Of a stretch of 64,000 nucleotides of DNA, positions 9,502-16,757 are shown piece after piece (position 1 is the stretch's first letter; every line of letters starts with the position of its first letter). This DNA comes from Pontivivens marinum (lineage in GTDB: Bacteria > Pseudomonadota > Alphaproteobacteria > Rhodobacterales > Rhodobacteraceae), in contig NZ_OCTN01000001.1 of assembly GCF_900231835.1 (NCBI RefSeq), forward strand, positions 1,054,001 to 1,118,000. The letters are read 5' to 3'. The notes below the pieces were generated by a model that searched no databases, was not told the origin of the DNA, and saw only the letters and a list, made by a program, of their open reading frames with translations. A program made the position numbers and the translations under genes.

Positions 9502-10098
9502 TTACGCTGGCACGGACACTCCAACCAACCGCAGCGCGCTGCTTTGCACAGCTTTCAAAGCGTCGGTGTCAAAGGCACCGCGTGACAGCACGCGAAAACC
9601 CACCATCAAAGCTGTGAGTGATTTTGCTGCCGCATCTGCATCAAGGTCAGGCGCAATGGCACCTGAGCGCTGCCCCTCGGCAATCTTGGTTGCGAAGAAC
9701 TTCTGCAATCCACCAAATGATTTCATGACCAATTGCTGCGCGACATCCTCATGATTGGGAAAATCCATCGCGACGGTAATAATCAGCCCGCCCTTTGCCT
9801 GCTGCCCCATCGCCGTATGCGACATGACCACGTCAAATGGCATCATCAGCGCAGCAATCGGATCCTCCAGCACCATTAGACGCTTCAACGCATCCGCCTG
9901 CTGATCGCCCACAAATTTCGCCAGCACTGCGTGGAACAGGTCGCGCTTTCCACCAAAGGTATTGTAAATACTACCTTTATTTATCCCCATTCCCTTGACC
10001 AGATCAGAAATGGATGTTGCCTCATATCCCTTGATCGAGAAGACCTCTGCGGCGCTTTCCAGCACCTCATCCGCATCGAACGCTATTTCCCACGCCAT
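9502..10098 (-). CDS. TetR-family transcriptional regulator
   Basis: A 198-residue regulator starting MAWEIAFDADEVLESA. The ATG at 10098 is preceded by GGAGG 12 bases upstream; an earlier in-frame ATG at 10149 lacks this. The helix-turn-helix region shows GYEATSISDLVKGMGINKGSIYNTFGGKRDLF. The protein is convergent with the TetR gene before it but not closely similar to it. It is divergent from the small membrane protein gene at 10320; a perfect ACCGATCGGT palindrome between them is the likely operator. The ligand is unknown. Confidence 0.87.
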   Translation of the reverse strand: MAWEIAFDADEVLESAAEVFSIKGYEATSISDLVKGMGINKGSIYNTFGGKRDLFHAVLAKFVGDQQADALKRLMVLEDPIAALMMPFDVVMSHTAMGQQAKGGLIITVAMDFPNHEDVAQQLVMKSFGGLQKFFATKIAEGQRSGAIAPDLDADAAAKSLTALMVGFRVLSRGAFDTDALKAVQSSALRLVGVSVPA

Positions 10099-10224
10099 CC
10101 AAGAGTGCTCCCTCCAGCCAAGCGCGTACCGTTCGCCTGCTGCATTCATATTCTACTCCAACGCTCAACAATGATGCGGTCAATGCAGCGCTCTGTATCA
10201 AAACACACATCATCAGCACGTTGA

Positions 10225-10234
10225 CCGATCGGTA
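10225..10234. promoter_or_regulatory. Candidate operator ACCGATCGGT
   Basis: This perfect 10-bp palindrome lies in the intergenic space between the TetR gene starting at 10098 and the membrane protein gene at 10320. TTGACC at 10222-10227 overlaps it and could be part of a -35 element. The site resembles operators of AcrR/NemR-type regulators. The assignment rests on position only. Confidence 0.5.
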
Positions 10235-10319
10235 TAAGCTATGCAACTGTAGTTAAAGTAAGTGTTTTTTGATTGCACCAAAAATGTGATTCGTATGTGA
10301 GTAAGCGTGGAGACGAAGA

Positions 10320-10907
10320 ATGGAACAATTGATACGTGAAGGATCTCTATTAGCTGCTGTCGCCGCTGTGACATTGGCAGCCTATATGATCTTGCGCCAG
10401 ATTGGCGGCACGCCCACCATACAGGCTGGCCGCATATTGAGCGCTATTCTCGGAGCTGTTCTACTCATCGGTGGTCTGTCGAAATTTTTCGCACCTTTCA
10501 GCGACAAGTTTGTTGATTTAGTCACGCTTAGCCAGCTGCCGATGCCGCAAACCACGATCATTACGATTCACGCGACGGAGATTTGCGCCGGCATTGTCCT
10601 GATACTGTTTTCCTATGCATGGACCACTCTCAGAACCGGTGCATTCAATCCGCTCTTTCAGGTGGCAAATGCGATCACCATCGTGATCATGCTCAGCTTG
10701 GTCTACGTGAATCTGCATCCAGACGTTCCCGCATCCATTCTACCGCTTGGCATAAAGCCTCCGATTGCAGCGCTTTTGCTCATTGTTATGGCAATGATGA
10801 ATATGTCAGCACCGCGCTCGAATGGTGCGGCGGGCAATGGGCACGGTTACGTACACTCCGAGCGCACTGGGCGACACAACATCGGCATTCACTCCGTATT
10901 GTCCTAA
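10320..10907 (+). CDS. Small DoxX-like integral membrane protein
   Basis: A 195-residue membrane protein of unknown function. Four to five hydrophobic segments are visible at about residues 9-27, 38-57, 78-100, 112-130 and 138-160, followed by a polar tail of about 35 residues. The length and topology resemble DoxX-like proteins, but no diagnostic motif was seen. It is divergent from a TetR gene with an operator between, so it is probably induced by a compound that the TetR protein senses. A strong intrinsic terminator follows. The sampled G+C is 47-50 %, below the surrounding core genes. Confidence 0.6.
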   Translation: MEQLIREGSLLAAVAAVTLAAYMILRQIGGTPTIQAGRILSAILGAVLLIGGLSKFFAPFSDKFVDLVTLSQLPMPQTTIITIHATEICAGIVLILFSYAWTTLRTGAFNPLFQVANAITIVIMLSLVYVNLHPDVPASILPLGIKPPIAALLLIVMAMMNMSAPRSNGAAGNGHGYVHSERTGRHNIGIHSVLS

Positions 10908-10940
10908 GCTTCACTCGAATTTCAGGAACAGTCTTATCAA

Positions 10941-10974
10941 ACCGGCAGCAACATATGGTTGCTGTCGGTTTTTT
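10941..10974 (+). terminator. Rho-independent terminator
   Basis: CCGGCAGCAAC (10942-10952) pairs with GTTGCTGTCGG across a short ATATG-type loop with one G-U pair, followed by TTTTTT. It ends the transcript of the DoxX-like membrane protein gene and insulates the next operon. Confidence 0.9.
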
Positions 10975-10990
10975 GCATTTCGCCTCACAT

Positions 10991-11006
10991 TTGAGTGATT
11001 GCTCAA
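10991..11006. promoter_or_regulatory. 16-bp operator, distal copy
   Basis: TTGAGTGATTGCTCAA is an inverted repeat (TTGAG...CTCAA) that differs by one base from the site at 11015-11030. The two copies are 24 bp apart. They are the probable targets of the TetR protein encoded as the fourth gene of the operon downstream. Confidence 0.7.
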
Positions 11007-11014
11007 ATTACCTA

Positions 11015-11030
11015 TTGAGTGATCGCTCAA
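11015..11030. promoter_or_regulatory. 16-bp operator, proximal copy
   Basis: TTGAGTGATCGCTCAA is nearly perfectly palindromic around GATC. It lies 49 bp before the ATG of the AhpD-like gene. Two closely spaced copies suggest cooperative repression of the operon by its own TetR product. Confidence 0.7.
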
Positions 11031-11078
11031 AACAACTAAATCAGGGGTCGAGAAACAAACCTGTCTTAGGAGATACCC

Positions 11079-11639
11079 ATGGTTACGTTCACCAAGCACA
11101 CCGCAGAATCCGCACCCGAAGAGTCCAAGGAGCTGGTCGCTAAATCCGTTGCATCCATGGGCCGCCTGCCCGGCCTGCATGCTGTTATGGCGGAATCCCC
11201 CAGCCTGCTGAACGCCTACCAGCAGGCGCATGCGCTGTTCATGGAAACCAGCTTTGACAAGGATGAGCTGACCGTTGTTTGGCAGGCCATCAACGTTGAG
11301 AACGATTGCCACTACTGCGTTCCAGCCCATACCGGCATCGCAAAGATGATGAAGGTTGATGACGAAATCATCGACGCATTGCGCAACGAGACACCCCTGC
11401 CAAATGCACGTCTGGAGGCGCTGCGCACCTTCACGCTGCAACTGGTTCGCGATCGCGGCTTTGTTGCCGAGGCAGACACACAGGCATTCCTGGATGCGGG
11501 TTTCACCCAGAAGAACATCCTCGAAGTGATCCTGGGCTACAGCCAGAAAATCATGTCGAACTACACCAACCACTTCGCAAAAACGCCAGTGGATTCCGTG
11601 TTCGAGAAGTTCGCATGGACCCGCGCCGAAAAGGCATAA
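11079..11639 (+). CDS. AhpD-like carboxymuconolactone decarboxylase family protein
   Basis: A 186-residue protein of the CMD/alkylhydroperoxidase AhpD superfamily. The redox motif ExxCxxCxxxH is present as Glu74, Cys77, Cys80 and His84 in NVENDCHYCVPAHTG. The CxxC with the relay His is typical of peroxidase-like members rather than true decarboxylases. The ATG follows TTAGGAGATACCC, a strong ribosome binding site. It is the first gene of an operon with a membrane protein, a DsbA-like protein and a TetR regulator; two CxxC redox proteins in one operon suggest thiol or electrophile stress defence. The substrate is not known. Confidence 0.85.
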   Translation: MVTFTKHTAESAPEESKELVAKSVASMGRLPGLHAVMAESPSLLNAYQQAHALFMETSFDKDELTVVWQAINVENDCHYCVPAHTGIAKMMKVDDEIIDALRNETPLPNARLEALRTFTLQLVRDRGFVAEADTQAFLDAGFTQKNILEVILGYSQKIMSNYTNHFAKTPVDSVFEKFAWTRAEKA

Positions 11640-11645
11640 TCCATG

Positions 11646-11669
11646 GTGCGGTCCCTACGGGGGCCGCAC
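11646..11669. other. Intra-operon hairpin
   Basis: GTGCGGTCCC and GGGGGCCGCAC form a G+C-rich stem of about eight pairs in the gap between the AhpD-like gene and the membrane protein gene. There is no T-run. It probably protects or processes the mRNA and may lower expression of the later genes. Confidence 0.5.
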
Positions 11670-11691
11670 ATTCCACGTGCGTGAGGGCAGC

Positions 11692-12069
11692 ATGTTAGAA
11701 ATGTGGCATTCGTTCACTGCACTACCAATGTGGGTCAAGCTATGGATGATGCTGATCCTCGGCCCGATCAATATGGCCACGCTGGCCTATCTGGATCAGC
11801 CGATGGGCATTACGATTGCTGCCCTTGCATGGGGCGGAATGTTGATCAGCGTCGGGATTTTGATCCGCGACCGTGGCTTTTCAAAGCTGGTTTCAGGCGG
11901 GCATGTTCTGACATGGCCCCCGCTGGTCCTACTGCTGATTTTCGCGCGGCCCGATGGCTCTGACAGCTATGGGCTGTTCCTGACGGCATTATTACTGGTT
12001 GATGCTGTCTCGCTAATATTCGACACCAATGACCTACGGCTTTGGTTTTTGAACCGCCGCTCGTCCTGA
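11692..12069 (+). CDS. Small membrane protein of unknown function
   Basis: A 125-residue protein with three to four hydrophobic segments: near residues 13-33, 38-58, 72-86 and 92-108. The ATG at 11692 follows GAGG at a proper distance; a GTG at 11677 in frame is less likely. No family was recognised. It sits between the AhpD-like and DsbA-like genes of a TetR-controlled operon, so it may carry reducing equivalents or a small molecule across the membrane, but that is speculation. Confidence 0.6.
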   Translation: MLEMWHSFTALPMWVKLWMMLILGPINMATLAYLDQPMGITIAALAWGGMLISVGILIRDRGFSKLVSGGHVLTWPPLVLLLIFARPDGSDSYGLFLTALLLVDAVSLIFDTNDLRLWFLNRRSS

Positions 12070-12081
12070 AAGGGGATTGCC

Positions 12082-12729
12082 ATGACCACCGAACCGCTTC
12101 GCATCGATATCATCTCTGACGTGATGTGCCCGTGGTGCATTATCGGCTATCGCCAACTGACCGCAGCGTTGGAAAAAACCGGCACGCCACACGAAATCCA
12201 CTGGCATCCGTTCGAGCTGAACGTGAACATGCCGCCAGAGGGACAAGACGGGTTTGAGCATGTTGCAGAGAAATACGGCGCCACGCGTGAGCAATCCGTG
12301 CAAAACCGTGCGCAAATGACCGCTCTGGGCACTGATCTGGGATTTGACTTCCAGTTTGCGGATAATTCTCGCATGCACAACACGTTCAACACGCATCAAT
12401 TGCTGCATTGGGCGGGTGAGCAGGATCGTAAGAACGACATGAAGCAGGCGCTGTTCACCGCGCACTTCACCCATCGTCGCGATCTGTCCGACAATGCTGT
12501 TCTGGCCGATATCGCGGCAGAGCAAGGTCTGGATCGGGATGAGGCCTTGGCCGTGCTGACCGATCAGCGTTATGCTAAAACCGTGCGTGAAAACGAGGAA
12601 TTCTGGGTAAATCAGGGCATTTCCGGCGTTCCCGCAGTGGTGTTTAACCGTCGGCACCTTGTCACAGGGGCGCAGGGGGTTGAGAATTACACCAATATTC
12701 TGAACCAACTGGCAAATCTAGAGTCCTGA
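12082..12729 (+). CDS. DsbA-family (FrnE-like) thiol oxidoreductase
   Basis: A 215-residue thioredoxin-fold protein. The active site is C16-P-W-C19 right after the first strand (DIISDVMCPWC), and the cis-Pro loop region is GISGVPAVVFNRRHLV. There is no signal peptide, so it acts in the cytoplasm, as FrnE/DsbA-like proteins and 2-hydroxychromene-2-carboxylate isomerases do. It is third in the operon with the AhpD-like gene, and the TetR gene follows after 3 bases. The pairing with a CxxC peroxidase-like protein suggests a shared role in thiol stress. Confidence 0.88.
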   Translation: MTTEPLRIDIISDVMCPWCIIGYRQLTAALEKTGTPHEIHWHPFELNVNMPPEGQDGFEHVAEKYGATREQSVQNRAQMTALGTDLGFDFQFADNSRMHNTFNTHQLLHWAGEQDRKNDMKQALFTAHFTHRRDLSDNAVLADIAAEQGLDRDEALAVLTDQRYAKTVRENEEFWVNQGISGVPAVVFNRRHLVTGAQGVENYTNILNQLANLES

Positions 12730-12732
12730 CCC

Positions 12733-13326
12733 ATGGCCCGCGCTACCCCCTATGATCGCGATCAAACGCTGGATGCTGCAATGTCCCTGTTCTGGGACAA
12801 AGGCTATCACGCGACCTCGCTCAAGGATCTGGAGGGCGCGTTGAGCATGAAGCCGGGCAGCATCTATGCCGCATTCCAAAGCAAGCAAAACCTGTACCTG
12901 CTTGCCTTGGAAAAATACTTCACGGCCTCGCGCGCCTCGTTCCGCAAACAGGCGGCGCGGGCTGCGACGCCGTTACAGGGCTTGGCGAATAACCTACGGG
13001 CCTATCCGCAACTATCCGCCGATGATGCGGCGCGACAGGCCTGCATGTTGACCAAAACGATGGTGGACACCCGATCCACCGACACCATCATATCGCAGCA
13101 ATCGCGCAAATATATGGGCGAAATGCGCGCAGAGATCGCGGCGGTTTTCGAGGCAGCCGTGGCGTGCGGCGAATTGCCCTCCGATGCGAATCCCGAGCGG
13201 TTGGCACGGCGATATCAGGCCAATCTGACGGCGCTGCGGCTGGAGCTACATCAGGGCACAGATCAGGCGGAGCTGCTGAATCTGGCCGAGGATATGGCCC
13301 GTGAGGTTGAGGCCCTACGCCAATAA
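12733..13326 (+). CDS. TetR-family regulator of the AhpD/DsbA operon
   Basis: A 197-residue regulator. The DNA-binding domain spans about residues 8-55, with ATSLKDLEGALSMKPGSIYAAFQSKQNLY as the helix-turn-helix and following helix. It is the last gene of the operon that begins at 11079, 3 bases after the DsbA-like stop. The two TTGAGTGAT-type palindromes in front of the operon are the likely targets, giving autoregulation. A peptide deformylase gene starts 13 bases after its stop and may be cotranscribed. Confidence 0.88.
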   Translation: MARATPYDRDQTLDAAMSLFWDKGYHATSLKDLEGALSMKPGSIYAAFQSKQNLYLLALEKYFTASRASFRKQAARAATPLQGLANNLRAYPQLSADDAARQACMLTKTMVDTRSTDTIISQQSRKYMGEMRAEIAAVFEAAVACGELPSDANPERLARRYQANLTALRLELHQGTDQAELLNLAEDMAREVEALRQ

Positions 13327-13339
13327 CCAAGGAGGTCAT

Positions 13340-13825
13340 ATGCGCACCATCGTCACCGCCCCTGCCGCTGTTCTGTCCGGCATCGCCGCGCCGGTCACTG
13401 ATTTCGGCACTGTGTGGCTGCGCGACCTTATCGCGGATATGGCCCGAATTCGGCATGAAATGGGCGGTGCGGGCATAGCGGCCCCGCAGGTGGGTGAGGG
13501 CGTGCGCCTGTTCCTGCTGGACGCGACGCAGCCCGATGGCACAACCCTGCTCCGCCATGCCGGCACGCCCAAGATGATCGTGGCCAATCCGGTGATTACC
13601 GACACCAGTGGTGATCCCGAGGAGGGTGCGGAGGGGTGCCTGTCGATCCCCGCAACCCTGCACCCTGATGGACGCGTTGCCATCACCCGCCCGCCGCAAA
13701 TCGCGTGGCAGGGGCAGTCGCCCGACGGCGCGCCGATTGGCGGCACGCTAGATGGCTTTGGCGCCCGTGCCTTTCAGCATGAGCTGGACCACCTCAACGG
13801 CATTCTAATCACCGATCACAGGTGA
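13340..13825 (+). CDS. def: Peptide deformylase, second-type paralogue
   Basis: A 161-residue metallohydrolase that removes the formyl group from nascent proteins. All three family motifs are present: GIAAPQVG, EGCLS (metal Cys) and HELDHLNG (metal His residues and catalytic Glu). The ATG is preceded by a perfect AAGGAGG ribosome binding site. It does not sit next to fmt, where the housekeeping copy is usually found, so it may be a paralogue. It follows the TetR-controlled thiol operon and its last 10 bases overlap the 3' end of the convergent Hsp70-like gene. Confidence 0.9.
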   Translation: MRTIVTAPAAVLSGIAAPVTDFGTVWLRDLIADMARIRHEMGGAGIAAPQVGEGVRLFLLDATQPDGTTLLRHAGTPKMIVANPVITDTSGDPEEGAEGCLSIPATLHPDGRVAITRPPQIAWQGQSPDGAPIGGTLDGFGARAFQHELDHLNGILITDHR

Positions 13826-15066
13826 CCGGTTCCGATCGCCAGCCCGTCAACCACCGCCGTAAATGCCTCGGAGCGTGAAATTTCAGCGGTTGGGCACAGC
13901 GCACGCGCCTGCTCCTCAACCATACCCATCAAACTGGAACCACCGACCAGCACGACGGAGCCGATTTCCTCGGGGCGGTTGGTGGCAAGGGTAAAGGTAT
14001 GCTCCATCGCCTCACGCAGGCGGTTGGCAAAGGGGGTCAGCGCCGCGTTCAGCGAGGTGCGCGTGATCGGGGCGGTCAGCCCCCCCTCGATAAAGCGCAT
14101 GTCGATGGCGGCATCCTGATCGCCATTCGCTGCAATCTTGCCGCGCTCCACCGCGAAGGCCAGCTCATGCCCCAACTGTTCCTCGATCACATAGGACAGA
14201 CGCTCCATATCGCGGGGGGCCACGGCCTGCTTGACCATATCATCCACCAGCCGCTGCACATCACGGGTATAGAGAAACGGGATCTTCGCCCATGAGGCCA
14301 GATCAGCGTAGATATCATTGGGAACCGGCAGCAGCCCCTTGCCAAAGGTCCGGCGCAGCTCACCCCCATGCCCCAGATGGCGCATAACGTGGGACATAGA
14401 GGTCACTTGGTCAAAATCCGTACCGCCCAGCCGAATACCGTGACTGGCGAGGATATCCACATGCTGCCCATCGGTGCGAAACACCGAAAAATCCGACGTA
14501 CCGCCGCCAATATCGACGATCAGACCCAGCGTGCCGGATTTGTTGAGCTGGTGCGAGGCCAGCGCCGCTGCCTCCGGCTCAAACAAGAACCGCACCTCGT
14601 CGAAACCGGCGGCCTTGTAACAGGCGCGCAAATCCGACTCGGCGCGGGCATCGCGGGTGGCATCGCCGGAATGGAAATGCACGGGGCGACCGGACAGCGC
14701 GCTGGTAAAGGTCTGACCGGCCTCATCCTCGGCCCGCTGCTTCACGACCCGCAGGAAATCGGTGATGATGCTGGCCAGCGTGCGACGGCGGCCCCCGATG
14801 GGGCGCTCCTCGTTCAACAGGGATGTTCCCAGCACGCTTTTCAACGCCCGCATGTAACGCCCCTCATCCCCCGCAATCAGGGCGCGCGATGCGGCCTCAC
14901 CCAGCAGCATCTCGCCGCCCTCGGTCTGGAAAAACACGGCGGTGGGCAATGTGTCTGCGCCCACCTCAATCGGCAAACGGTGCGGCACACCATCGCGCAG
15001 GACCGCCGCGGCGGAATTCGATGTTCCGAAGTCGATTGCAAGCATGTCGTCGGCCATCGCGCCCAT
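13816..15066 (-). CDS. YegD-like Hsp70-family protein
   Basis: A 416-residue actin-fold ATPase related to E. coli YegD (about 450 residues). Motifs are LAIDFGTSNSAAAV (phosphate 1), VDIGGGTSDFSVF (phosphate 2) and VLVGGSSLMGMV (adenosine). The peptide-binding lid domain of DnaK is absent, so it is not a canonical chaperone. Two starts are possible, at 15066 and 15057 (MADD); neither has a strong ribosome binding site. It is convergent with the deformylase gene, sharing 10 bases, and divergent from the ABC transporter operon. The cellular role of YegD-type proteins is not well established. Confidence 0.85.
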   Translation of the reverse strand: MGAMADDMLAIDFGTSNSAAAVLRDGVPHRLPIEVGADTLPTAVFFQTEGGEMLLGEAASRALIAGDEGRYMRALKSVLGTSLLNEERPIGGRRRTLASIITDFLRVVKQRAEDEAGQTFTSALSGRPVHFHSGDATRDARAESDLRACYKAAGFDEVRFLFEPEAAALASHQLNKSGTLGLIVDIGGGTSDFSVFRTDGQHVDILASHGIRLGGTDFDQVTSMSHVMRHLGHGGELRRTFGKGLLPVPNDIYADLASWAKIPFLYTRDVQRLVDDMVKQAVAPRDMERLSYVIEEQLGHELAFAVERGKIAANGDQDAAIDMRFIEGGLTAPITRTSLNAALTPFANRLREAMEHTFTLATNRPEEIGSVVLVGGSSLMGMVEEQARALCPTAEISRSEAFTAVVDGLAIGTGHL

Positions 15067-15255
15067 CCCGTATATTCAGAAAGGACGCGCACCTACACGC
15101 GGATGCGGCGGCGCGCAAGTCGCCTGATGCAAAATGACATCGATTTACCCTGCACGCCGATGAAAACAGGTGTTCGATTTAACAGCGCCCTCCACTGGCA
15201 AATATTCAACCGACGCGGTACAGCCTAACAGCATGCACCTCTTGGAGAATTTGAC

Positions 15256-16098
15256 ATGAAGCGCCTATTTCTTTGCCTGTTACTGATGAGCGCGCCCGCC
15301 AGCGCCGAAACACTCTACTTTTCGGCGATCCCGGATGAGGATGAAACAAGGCTGATCGAACGCTTTGGCGCCGTGGCCGAGTATCTGGAGGCCGAGCTGG
15401 GCGTTGATGTCGAATACATCCCCGTCAAAAGCTACGCCGCAGCCGTAACCGCATTCCGTAATGATCAAATCCAACTGGGCTGGTTTGGCGGCCTCTCCGG
15501 TGTGCAGGCGCGGTTGCAGGTTCCGGGTTCGCAGGCCATCGCACAGGGCGCCGAGGATGAGACCTTTGTGACCTATTTCATCGCCAATGCCGCAACCGGA
15601 TTGCAGCCAAGCGAGGAATTCCCCGATCTGGCAGGACGCAGCTTTACCTTTGGCGCGCAGACCTCGACCTCGGGCCGTTTGATGCCGGAATTCTGGATTC
15701 GCGAATCCACCGGTCAGGCGCCTACGGAGCTGTTCTCGGATGTCGGTTTTTCTGGCGATCACGGACAGACGCTGCGCCTTGTCGCATCGGGCGCTTATGA
15801 AATCGGCGCGATGAACTATTCCGTCTACGACCGTGCTGTGGCCGATGGCGCGGCAGAGGTTGAGCAGGCCAGCATCATCTGGAAAACCCCGCCCTACCCT
15901 GATTACAACTGGACGATCCGTGCTGATGTGGATGCCCGCTTTGGTGAAGGTTTCACAGACCGTGTTCAATCCGCATTGATCGATATGCAGGACGAGGCGC
16001 TGCTGGCTTCCTTCCCGCGCAGTGCGTTCATTCCTGCGGAAAACGCCTTCTACCAGCCGATCGAGGATACAGCCCGCGCGCTGGACATTATCGACTGA
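15256..16098 (+). CDS. PhnD-family ABC substrate-binding protein
   Basis: A 280-residue periplasmic protein with a signal peptide (MKRLFLCLLLMSAPASA, cleavage near residue 17). The mature start ETLYFSAIPDEDETRL and the segments VEYIPVKSYAAAVTAF and LGWFGGLSGVQAR match the PhnD-type phosphonate/phosphite binding family. Among these it is most like the branch annotated as putative selenate-binding proteins. No C-P lyase or selenium genes are in the window, so the ligand cannot be decided. It is the first gene of a three-gene operon; its stop overlaps the ATPase start (TGATG). Confidence 0.83.
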   Translation: MKRLFLCLLLMSAPASAETLYFSAIPDEDETRLIERFGAVAEYLEAELGVDVEYIPVKSYAAAVTAFRNDQIQLGWFGGLSGVQARLQVPGSQAIAQGAEDETFVTYFIANAATGLQPSEEFPDLAGRSFTFGAQTSTSGRLMPEFWIRESTGQAPTELFSDVGFSGDHGQTLRLVASGAYEIGAMNYSVYDRAVADGAAEVEQASIIWKTPPYPDYNWTIRADVDARFGEGFTDRVQSALIDMQDEALLASFPRSAFIPAENAFYQPIEDTARALDIID

Positions 16099-16757
16099 TG
16101 CAAACGCTGCTCTCCCTACAGGATCGCTCGCTGGGATGGGGGGACCATATGGTCCTGCCCAACCTTAGTATCAGTGTGTCGCAGGGGGAGCGGATTGCCG
16201 TTTTGGGGCGCAGCGGCGTGGGGAAAAGCACTCTGCTCTCCGCGCTGGCCGCGCAACAGGACGGCCCACGTATCGCGCTGGTGCCGCAGGATCACGGGTT
16301 GGTCGGGTCGCTGAGCGTATTTCACAACGTCTGGATGGGGCGGCTGGATGATTTCGGCACGGCGCGCAATCTGGCCACGCTGATCTGGCCCCGCGCTACG
16401 CAGCGTGCGCAGGTGGATGCGGTGCTGGACCGTGTTGGCCTGACCGGACTTGGCCGTCGCCCGGTTGCGGAACTGTCCGGTGGACAACGGCAACGTGTCG
16501 CGCTGGCCCGTGCGTTACTACGCGGTGGTCAGATTGTGCTGGCGGATGAGCCTGTCTCCGCCGTTGATCCCGCACAGGGGGCCGACCTGCTGCGGGGGAT
16601 TGCGGACCGGTTCGAAACCGCAATCGTCGTGCTGCACGACGCCGCACTGGCCCGTCAGTTCGCCACGCGCATCATCGGATTGCAGGCGGGCGGCGTAGCC
16701 ATTGATGCCGCCCCCGATGCAATTAGCGATGCCGATCTGGCGGAGCTATACGGGTGA
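16098..16757 (+). CDS. ABC transporter ATP-binding protein, PhnC-like
   Basis: A 219-residue ATPase that powers uptake of the ligand captured by the PhnD-like protein. Walker A is GRSGVGKS (37-44), the signature is LSGGQRQRVALARAL and Walker B with the catalytic Glu is VLADEPVSAVDP. It is short for the family, with no C-terminal extension. It starts in the stop codon of the binding protein gene and its own stop overlaps the GTG start of the permease gene, so the three genes are tightly coupled. Confidence 0.9.
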   Translation: MQTLLSLQDRSLGWGDHMVLPNLSISVSQGERIAVLGRSGVGKSTLLSALAAQQDGPRIALVPQDHGLVGSLSVFHNVWMGRLDDFGTARNLATLIWPRATQRAQVDAVLDRVGLTGLGRRPVAELSGGQRQRVALARALLRGGQIVLADEPVSAVDPAQGADLLRGIADRFETAIVVLHDAALARQFATRIIGLQAGGVAIDAAPDAISDADLAELYG

